From NCBI GenBank assembly GCA_018398765.1, contig JAHBMJ010000085.1, forward strand, positions 2,501-30,554: a stretch of 28,054 bases of DNA, read 5' to 3'. How positions within the stretch are numbered: the stretch's first letter is position 1; each line of letters begins with the position of its first letter. Shown here in pieces: positions 1-10,341 of the stretch. Source of the stretch: Chromera velia. Lineage: Eukaryota; Sar; Chromeraceae. The position numbers and the translations under genes are program-made. Below the pieces are notes generated by a model, which had not been told where the DNA came from, made no database searches, and saw nothing but the letters and a program-made list of their open reading frames with translations.

Positions 1-120
1 ACAAGTACAAGAACACAGCAATAAGAACACAAAAGAAAATTGACGAGCAAACAAAAGATGGAAAGAAAAACTCTTACGGGACTGTCTCTTGGAGTGCTTT
101 CTTGCTTTCTTGCTTTCGTG

Positions 121-151
<31 letters not shown>

Positions 152-546
152 GCTCTCCTGCTTTCTTTCTTTCTTGCTTTCTTGCTTTCCTGCTTTCTTT
201 CTGTCTTGCTTTCTTGCTCTCCCTGTGTGTAATTCTCCCCCACCCAATTCTTTCTTCTCTCCAGTTGATAAAGCAGATTTGCGATTCTCGGCATCCAGCA
301 GACAATCAATTCCTGCACATGCATCGACAGACTACCACATCCCTCCCTCCTCACAGATCCTGCCTGCATGGCTCTCTCAAACAAACAGCGTGGCTGCTTA
401 GCTTCTTATCCGCCCCCCCCTGCACCTTCTCTCTCAATATCCATACCTCAAAACTCCCCCCGCGTATGACTTCGAAGCATGTACGGAAGGCACCTTTCTT
501 TCCCCTCCTTAGACTGACGCACACCACAGGCACCCCCCCGCCTCAC
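1..546. other. Low-complexity left edge; possible 3' continuation of the secreted-protein gene
   Basis: Much of this stretch is pyrimidine-rich on the plus strand. One minus-strand frame is open from about 350 to the left edge. It passes an acceptor-like site near 322 (gtgcag followed by GAATTG) and then the CTTT tract, which would encode Lys/Arg/Glu/Ser runs. That could be a disordered C-terminal tail or simply noncoding repeat. I cannot tell from sequence alone and call no gene here. Confidence 0.3.
104..227. repeat. CTTT/CTTG tetranucleotide tract
   Basis: Imperfect tandem copies of ctttctttctttcttgctttc and variants. It is pyrimidine-only on the plus strand and A/G-rich on the minus strand. 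It makes artificially long open frames on both strands rich in Phe/Leu/Ser or Lys/Arg/Glu. Confidence 0.95.
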
Positions 547-1053
547 CTGGTAGGTCGATCTCTCGTCGAAGGAACGCACGCCATCCGTCGTGTCTGTGCA
601 GCAGAAGACAGGCGAGAGGGGGAATGAAAAGGAAGAAGGGAACAGCAGACGAGGGGTGTGCGAAGAGTAGAGAACATGGAAGGGCAGGATAAACACTCTG
701 GAGAAGAAAGAGAAAAACCGAAAGAATCAGAACCATGCGGAAGAGAGAAGAAGAAAAAGAAGAAGCCGATGGAGAATATAGGCAGAGAGTTCAGATTCTC
801 AGGCAAACCATGAAGAGGACGTCCACGCAAAATTGTCGTCTCCCTTTCCTGTGCTAGTTTAGCCTCATTGCTTTTAACACAAATGAAAAAACTCTTATGT
901 AGCGTCAACATTTCCTTCTTCCGAGAAAGAAGTTCTGGAGGAGGTCTAGAGACGGAAAGTCGATTTGCATCAGCATCAACCCAGAAAGATTATCATGATT
1001 CCTTCCTTCCTTCCTGTCCACACAGCATGTAGACAGACACAAGCAAGACCCAC

Positions 1054-2772
<1,719 letters not shown>

Positions 2773-4249
2773 GGTGAGCGGCTGTCTGCAGTGGATGAGC
2801 ACACAGGACTGTCAGAGAGGCCGATGCCTTTAGAGAGAGAGGGGCACAACCCTGTGACGAGATTCAACGCCTCAAGTGTTGCAAACTCTGTCTACCCAGG
2901 GTAGCGGTCGCTTGACAATGAACCGTGCGAGATGGATGCTGTCTGACAATTAGAGGAGACCAGCACGTCGAAAAGCTGTTACTGCACCAAACTCATCGAG
3001 TTTCCGCTCCCCATACCATGAGGACCGCGAGTCACAGCGCAACAGATATGTAGACGTAGAGCTTGTCTATCTAAAGAGAGAAGGGCAGGCAAAGGAGGAA
3101 CTTCCGGTCATTGTTATGAAGGGAACGCATGGCCCTCTTCGTAGCCTTGAACGAGCCCCCTGCTATCGTGCTTCTTTTTTTTCTGGCATGGACCACGGCG
3201 AAAGCCATCTGCCGCGTGCACGCCGCTGTCTGTCTGGCGAAGGTCAGAAACTCCGCGGCTTACCTTTGTGGGGGGACTCGGTGTGCTTCACAAGCTGTCT
3301 TCCGTTTCGCTTCGGGGGTTCTCTTGAAGCTTCTGTAGTCCACGCTACGTGTCCAGATGGCCTTTTGTGACGAGATGTGTCAGGTCTGGGCTTCTGCAAG
3401 AGCACGTGTAGCGTTTGAAAGCCGGCCTACAAAGCTCCAGAAAGGATCGAACATTGCACGCATGTGTCCCCAGTAGAGTGTGTCACGTTTGTTTACCTAT
3501 ATACCTCTGTTCTACTGTAATTTCTGCATGCAGGCACTTTGGCAACGATTGATTGAGAAAGTCATGCAGACTCGAAAAAAAACAACATTACTCAAGTTTT
3601 CTTTAGGAAAATCACCGAAAATATTTTTTAAAAACTAATTTTATACACTGTGAAAACCACTGTAGGCTACAATACATTCTTATTTTGAAGAGCTCGGAGC
3701 TGCCATCCGAGCAGACTCTCTGTATTAGTTACATTTTTTAAATTGGTCCCGCAAATACGCTGCATGCTTGAGGGGCACTTTCAGTTCGGGCCGGAGACTT
3801 TCGCACGGGGTACTCGCACCACCTCCCATTCAAATGACGTATGGATGATTGCCTTGGATTCAGATCACAGTGCGACGGGTTGGCTCGCTCGTACGCCCAC
3901 CACAAAAGTTTATGTGGATTTTGCTAGAATCAGGAGAAGGGCCTTTCATGACGTGATCGAATAAAATGCAGCATGCATTTTTTTCAGCCAGCCGCCTGCA
4001 TGTCGCGCTGCATGCATGATCGAATCACACGTATACGAAAAGAAGAGCTAGCTTGACATTGGCTCAATTCAGCCAAGATCGCGAGCCATCTGAGGTTCTC
4101 CCTTCCCACCCAGTCAACAAAAGCTCATCAGGAGGAAAGATTTGCGCAGGAGTCAAGTGTCGGAAAAACCCAAACATATCGATCAGACAGAGATTGGCGT
4201 GCACTGAGTGAGGGACTCAGTCATTTTTGGTCCGGCCAATTTTTGAAGC
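2773..4249. other. Intergenic region; one weak 69-aa plus-strand ORF
   Basis: This separates the divergent secreted-protein (-) and membrane-protein (+) genes, so it should hold both promoters. A plus ORF at 3129-3338 starts MALFVALNEPPAIVLLFFLAW, a hydrophobic signal-like segment. It has a possible donor (AAG/GTCAGA, near 3242) but no convincing downstream exon, so I leave it uncalled. The stretch 3540-3740 is AT-rich. Several ATGCATGC-type palindromes occur near 3968-4018. I see no RNA gene or mobile element. Confidence 0.5.
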
Positions 4250-5050
4250 ATGTTGCTTATTCTGTCTTTGGTGCTTTGTGCTCTCTTGTTAGTTGGCGTA
4301 GCCGTCTATGTTTACTGGCAGCAGCAGCGCAATCGCAAGAGAGACCGGCCAAAAGATGGAGAGGCACAAATCATCTACGAAGTCGTTGATGCCCGTCCCT
4401 GCTTTTCCGTTCGGGAAATACAGCTGCAACTCCAGCCAGATGAGGTGGCAGCAAATTTACACCGAATGGAGCTGAGTCAGGAGGAGAAGTTCAACGGCAC
4501 AGAGTTCTCTTGCAGCACAGACATGAGAACAAACTCGTCTGGAGGGTCCGTTCACCTCCCTGCAAACAGAACAGTTACAGGCTCTGCGCATTCTGATTCC
4601 GTCAATTCATCCGACGAGCCTGCAAGAATGGTAGACCACGTTTGCAAGATTGATGAAGAGACCCTGCGCTTGCCGCAGTTCTCCTCATCTCCCCTTGGAG
4701 CAGCAAGTGGCTCTGCCTGGATCTATAACTCCCATAGAGAGTCCACACATGATCTAACGGGCCCCGGAATGTCCCGAAAAGCGCACGGCAGGTTCCATCC
4801 GCACCGTTCCGATCTCTCCGAAGTTTCCGAAGACGAAGATGAGGACGGAGGGTTTTCGGATGACAACCTTAGCGCGATGGAGGACGGGTCCGGATGGAAC
4901 CACAGGTACTATGAGGAGGTCGCGGGTTATCCCTGCAGTCACGCAGCAGGGATCACATGGGGGACAGAGGGACAGTTTCGCGTTGCATACGAAGAGAGCA
5001 CGACTTTCGGAAATGCCCTGCAAGAACTGCAGTGTAAGGACGGTATCTAA
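4250..5050 (+). CDS. Single-pass membrane protein with long acidic, Ser-rich cytosolic tail
   Basis: An uninterrupted 266-aa frame. An in-frame TGA lies immediately before the ATG (4244-4246), which fixes the start. Residues 2-22 are a strong hydrophobic helix (LLILSLVLCALLLVGVAVYVYW) followed at once by basic residues (QQQRNRKRDRPK), so by the positive-inside rule the remaining 240 residues should be cytosolic. The tail is polar and Ser/Asn-rich, with an acidic cluster (SEVSEDEDEDGG) near residues 195-205, two Cys-containing patches and a Tyr/Trp-rich stretch (SGWNHRYYEEVAGY) near 215-230. There is no recognisable domain, and low-complexity bias is modest compared with the surrounding noncoding DNA. 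It ends just before a GT microsatellite that probably lies in the 3' UTR. An extra spliced 5' exon cannot be excluded, because a pyrimidine-rich TTAG occurs at about 4291. Family unknown. Confidence 0.55.
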   Translation: MLLILSLVLCALLLVGVAVYVYWQQQRNRKRDRPKDGEAQIIYEVVDARPCFSVREIQLQLQPDEVAANLHRMELSQEEKFNGTEFSCSTDMRTNSSGGSVHLPANRTVTGSAHSDSVNSSDEPARMVDHVCKIDEETLRLPQFSSSPLGAASGSAWIYNSHRESTHDLTGPGMSRKAHGRFHPHRSDLSEVSEDEDEDGGFSDDNLSAMEDGSGWNHRYYEEVAGYPCSHAAGITWGTEGQFRVAYEESTTFGNALQELQCKDGI

Positions 5051-5103
5051 GCGGCAGGGGGATCTTGGGAAAGGAGAGAGAAAATTGAGTCTTGTGGAGT
5101 TGC

Positions 5104-5106
<3 letters not shown>

Positions 5107-5142
<36 letters not shown>
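5107..5142. repeat. GT dinucleotide microsatellite
   Basis: An uninterrupted GT tract of about 36 bp, some 57 bp downstream of the membrane-protein stop codon. It is on the sense strand of that gene. Confidence 0.97.
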
Positions 5143-5143
<1 letters not shown>

Positions 5144-6140
5144 CACGTTCGGCGTGAAAGGACCGGACTGAAGGACGAACGAACCTTTGCCCCCTTTCCT
5201 TGTTTCGTTCTTTCGTTGGCCGCTTGTGAGCCTGGCAAAGATAGATAGATAGAGAGAGAGAGAGAGGGAGAGAAAGACTCCCTCGTCCGATCCTGAGTCT
5301 GCCTGTGTACAATGACACGATGCATGTAACCTGACACGTACATCAAAATTACCTGCCTGGTGTCTATCATACACTTTGGAAGAACGTGTACGACCAGGAG
5401 GGGAAGCGAAGAAAAGGACGAGAGCGCATCGCTGTAGAAGGGTGGGGTATGGGAAGGAGTACAAGTACAAGAAAAGAAGAGGAAAACGTGAAGTTTCTAA
5501 AAGGCTTGGTGGGTTCCTTCGTATTTACCGATTGATTGAGCTGCTCTGTTTAGGTTGCAACCAGATTTTGTTTGGTGCTGCAGAGCAAAGGGAGGGGGGA
5601 AACGAGGGGGGCGACAGACGAAGGAACAAAGGAAGAAAAGGGGAAGGAAGTGTCGATGTTGCGCAAAGAAAGAAAGAAAGGAAGAGGGAGGAAAGATGAC
5701 GTATGGGTTAATTCAACCCAGCTTGCTTTTTTCTTTCTTTTTTTCTTTCTTTCTTGGCTTCTCTTTCTTTGCTCACCCATCCACCCATCCATCAGATCGA
5801 TCCATCAGATTGAAGGAAAGGAAAGGAGAGGAGAGGAGAGGAGAGGGGGCTCGGGATCGTCTCTTTCCTTAATTCCTTTCTTCCTGTCAGCGACTCACTG
5901 TATGAGTGACTGCTTCCTTGGGTAATGTAATTTGAATTTCATGCCGTGTGCTTCAAATGTCCGATCAGCCAGATGCATTCGATAATCAGGTTATTAAACC
6001 TCTTTTCAAATACACAGACAGCGTGACAGCTCGTTTGAATAAGTACAATCAGCCAACTGGAAAGAAAGGCACACACACGGACAAATTGATGGATTTATTG
6101 AGAAACAGCAGAAACTGGGGTAACGCAAACCACTTTTCTT

Positions 6141-6141
6141 G

Positions 6142-6186
<45 letters not shown>
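6141..6186. repeat. CT dinucleotide microsatellite
   Basis: A near-pure CT tract of about 46 bp in the noncoding spacer. Confidence 0.95.
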
Positions 6187-6188
<2 letters not shown>

Positions 6189-6555
6189 ATGTTCATCTCA
6201 TACCCTTCGAACAGTTGTATGTCCGTGTGCATGTAAGCTTGACCTTGCATGCCTTCTCCTTCTCCTTTTCCTTTATGGAGACTGCCTTCCGCTCGATCGG
6301 AGACGGAGGCAAGGAAGGAGGTTTGGTCCAGACGTCCCATCAGGAGCGACGAGAGGTCAATCGGGTGGGAAGAATTCACTCACTAATTAGATTCAACGAG
6401 TTGATTGATTGATTGATTGAATGGGTCACCAGGCTGGCCCTCTAGCTCGGTCTTGGCTCTCCCCTTACCTCCGGGATCCTTGTTGAGGACCGGACTTACC
6501 AGCTTGCTCGGTGAGGGGACGGGTGGAGACGGAATGAAGGAACAGTCGGGAGGGT

Positions 6556-6578
6556 GATCGATCGATCGATCGATCGAT
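6556..6578. repeat. GATC tetranucleotide repeat (self-complementary)
   Basis: gatc repeated without interruption for about 23 bp. The unit is palindromic, so the tract can fold on itself in either strand. Isolated gatcgat units recur through 6880-7060. Confidence 0.95.
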
Positions 6579-8148
6579 GGGATTCTGCATCGATGGTATG
6601 TTTGTCTGCATGAAGAAAAAGGGGGAAAGACAAGATCGGGGGTCAATGATTTGGAAGAAAATGCAATGATCAATCAGATCTCCGAGGGGAAAAGGGGGGG
6701 AGACAAATTGACTAATGCATAGAGAAATTAATCAGGAAGGGAAAGGGAAGGGTGGGAGTCTCAGAGGGAAATGAACAAAGGGACCGCCATGCAACTTTAG
6801 GGCCAGTTGTAGAAAAAGAGAGAGAACGGATCGAGACGTCAGCGATTCGTTGACTACCCCATAGCTGTCGATCCGCATGCATGTGCAGCATGATCGATGC
6901 CATGATTCAATTTTGGGCCATAAATTTTATTCATTCAAGTTCAACGATTGATCTACTGTCACTGAGTCGACAGTCAATCTACAGCAAATTCTTTTTCCAC
7001 GCCTGATTGGTCGCCGGCTGATCGAGTCTCTTTTCTTATCGATCGACCAACGATCGAAAAAGACGAATTAGAAGCATCGCACTAGCTGGCATGTAGACGT
7101 CCTCATCGACGTGCATGTGCGCAGTACGTCATGTGCAGAGATTTGAACCGTCTGATTGTTTTCTAAGCTGCTCGTTAAACCGCTCCCCTTCTTGTGACTC
7201 AACCAACTTTCTTGCTAACTTTTTGTAACAGTTGGTGCATACACGCTGTATGCATATTACACGGCAGCCTGAGTGCAACCAGACTTGATGAAGCTCAATC
7301 ACTGGCAACATGGCGCAACGGAAATGCAATAAGAAATGTGATTCAAAAGTTATTACTAAAGTTATTATTTGAATTCTAATGATGACTCACACTACACCAC
7401 CCTAGACACCACCTAGTATACACCACCAACTAGACCACTAATTTGAACTTGAATGGGCTGTAAACTTTAATCTAATTAACTTGAAGTCGCGTGGTGTTAA
7501 GTTGAATAACACACCGTGGCGCTCATTAATTTAATTTAATTAACACAAATTTTAAAATAATAAAATGTAGATTAATTTGGACTAGACCTCGTAAAGAAAA
7601 CATAGCGGGAAGGCCTAGTACGGAACCTATCAATCAATCAATCAATAAAAAAAAATCCTCTCACAGTCGGGGGCCTCACTAGTTCCTTCAAACTTTTTTT
7701 TTTCAGTCAAACAATCATATTAAACAACTGTTGTTAAAATTTATTATTATTAAATTAAGTACTGTGCTATGCTAAATCCTAGCCTGCTAGGCTAAGTCAC
7801 CAAAGTGTTGTTCATGTGTTGCACAACTGTTGTTAACTAGAGGGTTGCTAAGAAGAAAGAAACAAAAAAAAAAATAATAGTTCTTGAAATTTTCTTCTAG
7901 TTGATTATTTTTTTTCTTTAGCCGACAGGCCCGACACCTAGAATTCAAATTTTTACAGACAATGTCAGACATTTTACAGACCTACCAAAATATCTTTTCT
8001 TCTTTGAATTTTTGTGCATTATATGCTATTTGGCATATAATATTCGGTAGAATATTCGCTCATAGCCTGCGAGGGTAAGTTGCGTCCTGGTACGTACGTC
8101 CTGGGTTGCGTCAGCGCTTGATTTAGAAACTCATGCGATAAACTGTTC

Positions 8149-9468
8149 TTAACTATTCTCTATCACACAGAAACACTCATAAAGGTTTTTTCCTTCTCTC
8201 AGGGCGGTGGCCAGACGCAAAAACTTTTGCGTGTGACTTTGCAGAAGGACAACTGAAAAGCCCAACGCAGCCTTGCACAGTTTTTTCGTTTCAGAAGACC
8301 CTAATGTAATGCTCGGAGATAACCGACCAATTGTTTCACTCATGGCTTTGTGGTCAATTTTCCCCTCCAATTCTCTCACAATTTCTGCAACCGCTGCCCG
8401 ATCCGACTTGCCCCCCTTGACCTTGCCTTCAAAAAGGCCTTCTGCAGCGATGCCGCCGTACAGTGCAACAAGGCATACAGCTATACGCACTGAATCGTTC
8501 ATCATGCAAGGGGACAGTCTCGTTGAAGGCATCAGCCGAAGTCGTGGCTTGCCCTGAGCACGATCTTTTTGCCCCTTTTCCGCCTCTGAGTCAGCCTCAC
8601 CCCTGTCAAATCGCCATAAAAGAGACGTCACCCCTGCTGCGACTTCCTTTCCATCGAGGACGCAAGGTCTCAGGAGGCGCTCGACAGGGTTACTCACAGA
8701 CGGGCAGTACCCTAACACAGCGGCACCCAGCAGGTAAAGGACCAAAAAATGCCCCGCTTCATGCACGACGATTCTTCTCTGTCTCGAGGCAAACAGGAGA
8801 CGCGAGAGAACGTCAGCGAACCGACCCGCGAACCCTTCTTGATCGATGAGCTCCAGAGCGGCGAAGAAAGCAGAGAAGAAACCAAATTGGCGTTCCAATG
8901 TGACCACACTCGAAGGATCGTCAAGCTGGCCCGAGAAGGCAGACATGGATGCCAAAGTGAGGGCCCCGGCCCCGGAGAACATCAAGAGCAATGGCCCGAT
9001 GACATCCGAGAAGTCCGTCTCGTCTCTTTGAAGCGTCTCTTCCAAAGCCTCAGGCACCTGGCTCCAGATCTGTTCCTCCTGTTCAATCAGATACTCCAAG
9101 GAAAGCTCCTTTGATGCACTGCCAAGAAGCCCGAGTCGCCCCTCATGTCTCTCCCTCTCCAGAAATAACACGTACGAAGCGTGCAGGTTTGGAGGCAGTA
9201 CCGTCTCCAACGGCCTCTTTTTGAAGTCGCTCTCTTCCGGGCTGAAGGGTAGGGTACCGGAATGAGTCGAGGAAGCGGATTTTTCAGGAACAACAGAATA
9301 AAGCGCGGGAAAAGACCGGAGCGTCATCTGGGATGTACGAGGCGCAAATCTGAGGCCTTCCTTTCCCTCAACGGAAAAACTTTCTACTTCACACAGGAGA
9401 CAGGAGACGGCAAAACTGAAAAGCAGTACAGCGAGACTTGAAGGGGGCAGTCCATTATTTGGAACCAT
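8149..9468 (-). CDS. FtsH-like M41 metalloprotease domain protein without AAA+ ATPase, plastid-targeted
   Basis: A single 439-aa exon. Residues 236-240 are HEAGH, the zinc-binding HEXXH of FtsH-family peptidases. Residues 338-344 (GGIAAEG) and D356 in KSDRAAV match the downstream region that supplies the third metal ligand in this family. The AAA+ module (Walker A/B, SRH) is absent, as in the plant chloroplast proteins VIR3 and its 'stress-regulated' relatives, which end in a similar GIAAEGL...GGxxDxAA segment. A hydrophobic segment at about 157-178 (IGPLLLMFSGAGALTLASM) should anchor it in a membrane. The N-terminus (LAVLLFSFAVSCLLC, cleavage near ES-FS) is a signal peptide followed by a Ser/Thr/Arg-rich stretch, the bipartite leader used for secondary plastids. 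The start was chosen as the only ATG giving this leader. Proteolytic activity is possible because the motif is intact, but is inferred. The substrate is unknown. Confidence 0.88.
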   Translation of the reverse strand: MVPNNGLPPSSLAVLLFSFAVSCLLCEVESFSVEGKEGLRFAPRTSQMTLRSFPALYSVVPEKSASSTHSGTLPFSPEESDFKKRPLETVLPPNLHASYVLFLERERHEGRLGLLGSASKELSLEYLIEQEEQIWSQVPEALEETLQRDETDFSDVIGPLLLMFSGAGALTLASMSAFSGQLDDPSSVVTLERQFGFFSAFFAALELIDQEGFAGRFADVLSRLLFASRQRRIVVHEAGHFLVLYLLGAAVLGYCPSVSNPVERLLRPCVLDGKEVAAGVTSLLWRFDRGEADSEAEKGQKDRAQGKPRLRLMPSTRLSPCMMNDSVRIAVCLVALYGGIAAEGLFEGKVKGGKSDRAAVAEIVRELEGKIDHKAMSETIGRLSPSITLGSSETKKLCKAALGFSVVLLQSHTQKFLRLATALREGKNLYECFCVIENS

Positions 9469-9793
9469 GCCGCTTCACTTTCAATTGCACTTCGATGGTG
9501 CAGAAGTTTACAAGCTGGTCAAGAAACTCTTAGGCGAGGGTTCGAAAAAGCTGGCACAAATGAGAACGTGTACAACAACTAACGTGAAGCACCTAAGAAG
9601 GCAAACAATATTAATAGAAATCTACTGTTGCTCGTTCGATGAAGCAAATGTCTACGAGCGGGACACACATCTCCTCAGAATGGGGAATCGAATACAAACA
9701 GCATGGTCATGTTCGTGTCACCGCTGCAGGTCATCAGTTGGCAACTTTGCACACCAACTCAGCGGACCAAGTATATTCATATACTCTGTGTAG
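9467..9793 (+). CDS. Hypothetical 108-aa ORF sharing a CATG start with the FtsH-like gene
   Basis: This plus-strand ORF begins in the same CATG (9466-9469) that g ives the minus-strand FtsH-like gene its start codon. The first 30 residues (DGAEVYKLVKKLLGEGSKK) have balanced, helix-like composition. The rest is Cys/Arg/Thr-rich without recognisable motif. No splice or homology support is visible, and the position in a promoter region argues against it. It could be a chance open frame. Confidence 0.15.
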   Translation: MPLHFQLHFDGAEVYKLVKKLLGEGSKKLAQMRTCTTTNVKHLRRQTILIEIYCCSFDEANVYERDTHLLRMGNRIQTAWSCSCHRCRSSVGNFAHQLSGPSIFIYSV

Positions 9794-10341
9794 ACGTATA
9801 TACGATGATGATCTACAATTATAACTGACGATCGTAGACGGCCCGGCCGGCCCGGGGGCGAGCGGGTGCATGAGTCCATTCCGAGCCATTCCGAGTCAAA
9901 ACAGCTCGCAAATCCACCTATCGCAAAATATCGCAAACTATCGCAAACTTGCGTGTAGACGGCGACCTACGGTGAATTTCTCCAGTGAAAGGAGACCATC
10001 AAAGAATCTAACGGCAGAACAATGGCAGAACACAAATGCGCGTCCATGCTATTCTTGGTATGTGACGTCCAGGGTCCAGGGTGAAGCAGTCAAAGAGAAG
10101 TGGAAAAAGTGGTTTGTGCGAAGTAAATTCATTGCCCATGTTGTTACGACACCATTGCCACCACAATCGAATAATGCTCCTCGAGCGACCCAGGGGGGCC
10201 CATCGGCTGTGATTCGCAGTGCCACACAGAAAAAAGTCCTTGCCCGAATAATCGACTCCATGCGTTTCTCAAGGAAAAGCGTGTTGAAAATCGATTTGTG
10301 GGTGATGTTGGAAGGAACGTGAGGAGCGTGTGAGAATCAAA
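9469..10341. promoter_or_regulatory. Shared intergenic region of divergent FtsH-like and APE2 genes
   Basis: This 873-bp region must contain both promoters. At 9839-9865 there is a GC-only palindromic block (gcccggccggcccggg core). At 9876-9895 there is a perfect 10-bp tandem pair (ccattccgag twice). At 9919-9950 there are three near-identical 10-bp units of tatcgcaaa plus one base. The 10-bp spacing puts each unit on the same face of the helix, which suits cooperative protein binding. A 150-aa plus frame at 9870-10322 (ending ...SVLKIDLWVMLEGT) stops 19 bp before the APE2 ATG and overlaps these repeats. I treat it as leader or chance. Confidence 0.45.

Larger units (their letters stand above)
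5051..8148. other. Noncoding spacer between convergent genes; repeats, then AT-rich DNA
   Basis: This lies between the 3' ends of the membrane-protein gene (+) and the FtsH-like gene (-). The left half holds microsatellites: GT, GATA/GA near 5240-5270, GAAA-type purine tracts at 5590-5700, CT at 6141-6186, GATT at 6402-6421 and GATC at 6556-6578. From about 7330 to 8060 it is strongly AT-rich with many TTAATT and CTAG motifs. ORFs here are short or repeat-driven. One plus frame (about 5957-6140, MSDQPDAFDNQVIKPLFKY...) has mixed composition but runs straight into the CT repeat and has no supporting signal. Confidence 0.6.

Noticed and set aside
3129-3338. 69-aa ORF with signal-like N-terminus
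   Set aside because: Only a hydrophobic start plus a weak GTCAGA donor. No downstream exon or family could be found.
5376-5925. Several Lys/Arg/Glu-rich or Ser/Phe-rich ORFs
   Set aside because: They follow from purine/pyrimidine simple repeats and have no splice or family support.
7129-7175. tRNA-like T-loop (GGTTCAAATC on the minus strand)
   Set aside because: The flanking bases do not form a T-arm stem, and no acceptor stem or anticodon arm can be built around it.
9870-10322. 150-aa plus ORF directly before APE2
   Set aside because: It overlaps the tandem repeats of the shared promoter, is out of frame with APE2 and has no motif. It may be chance or part of the leader.
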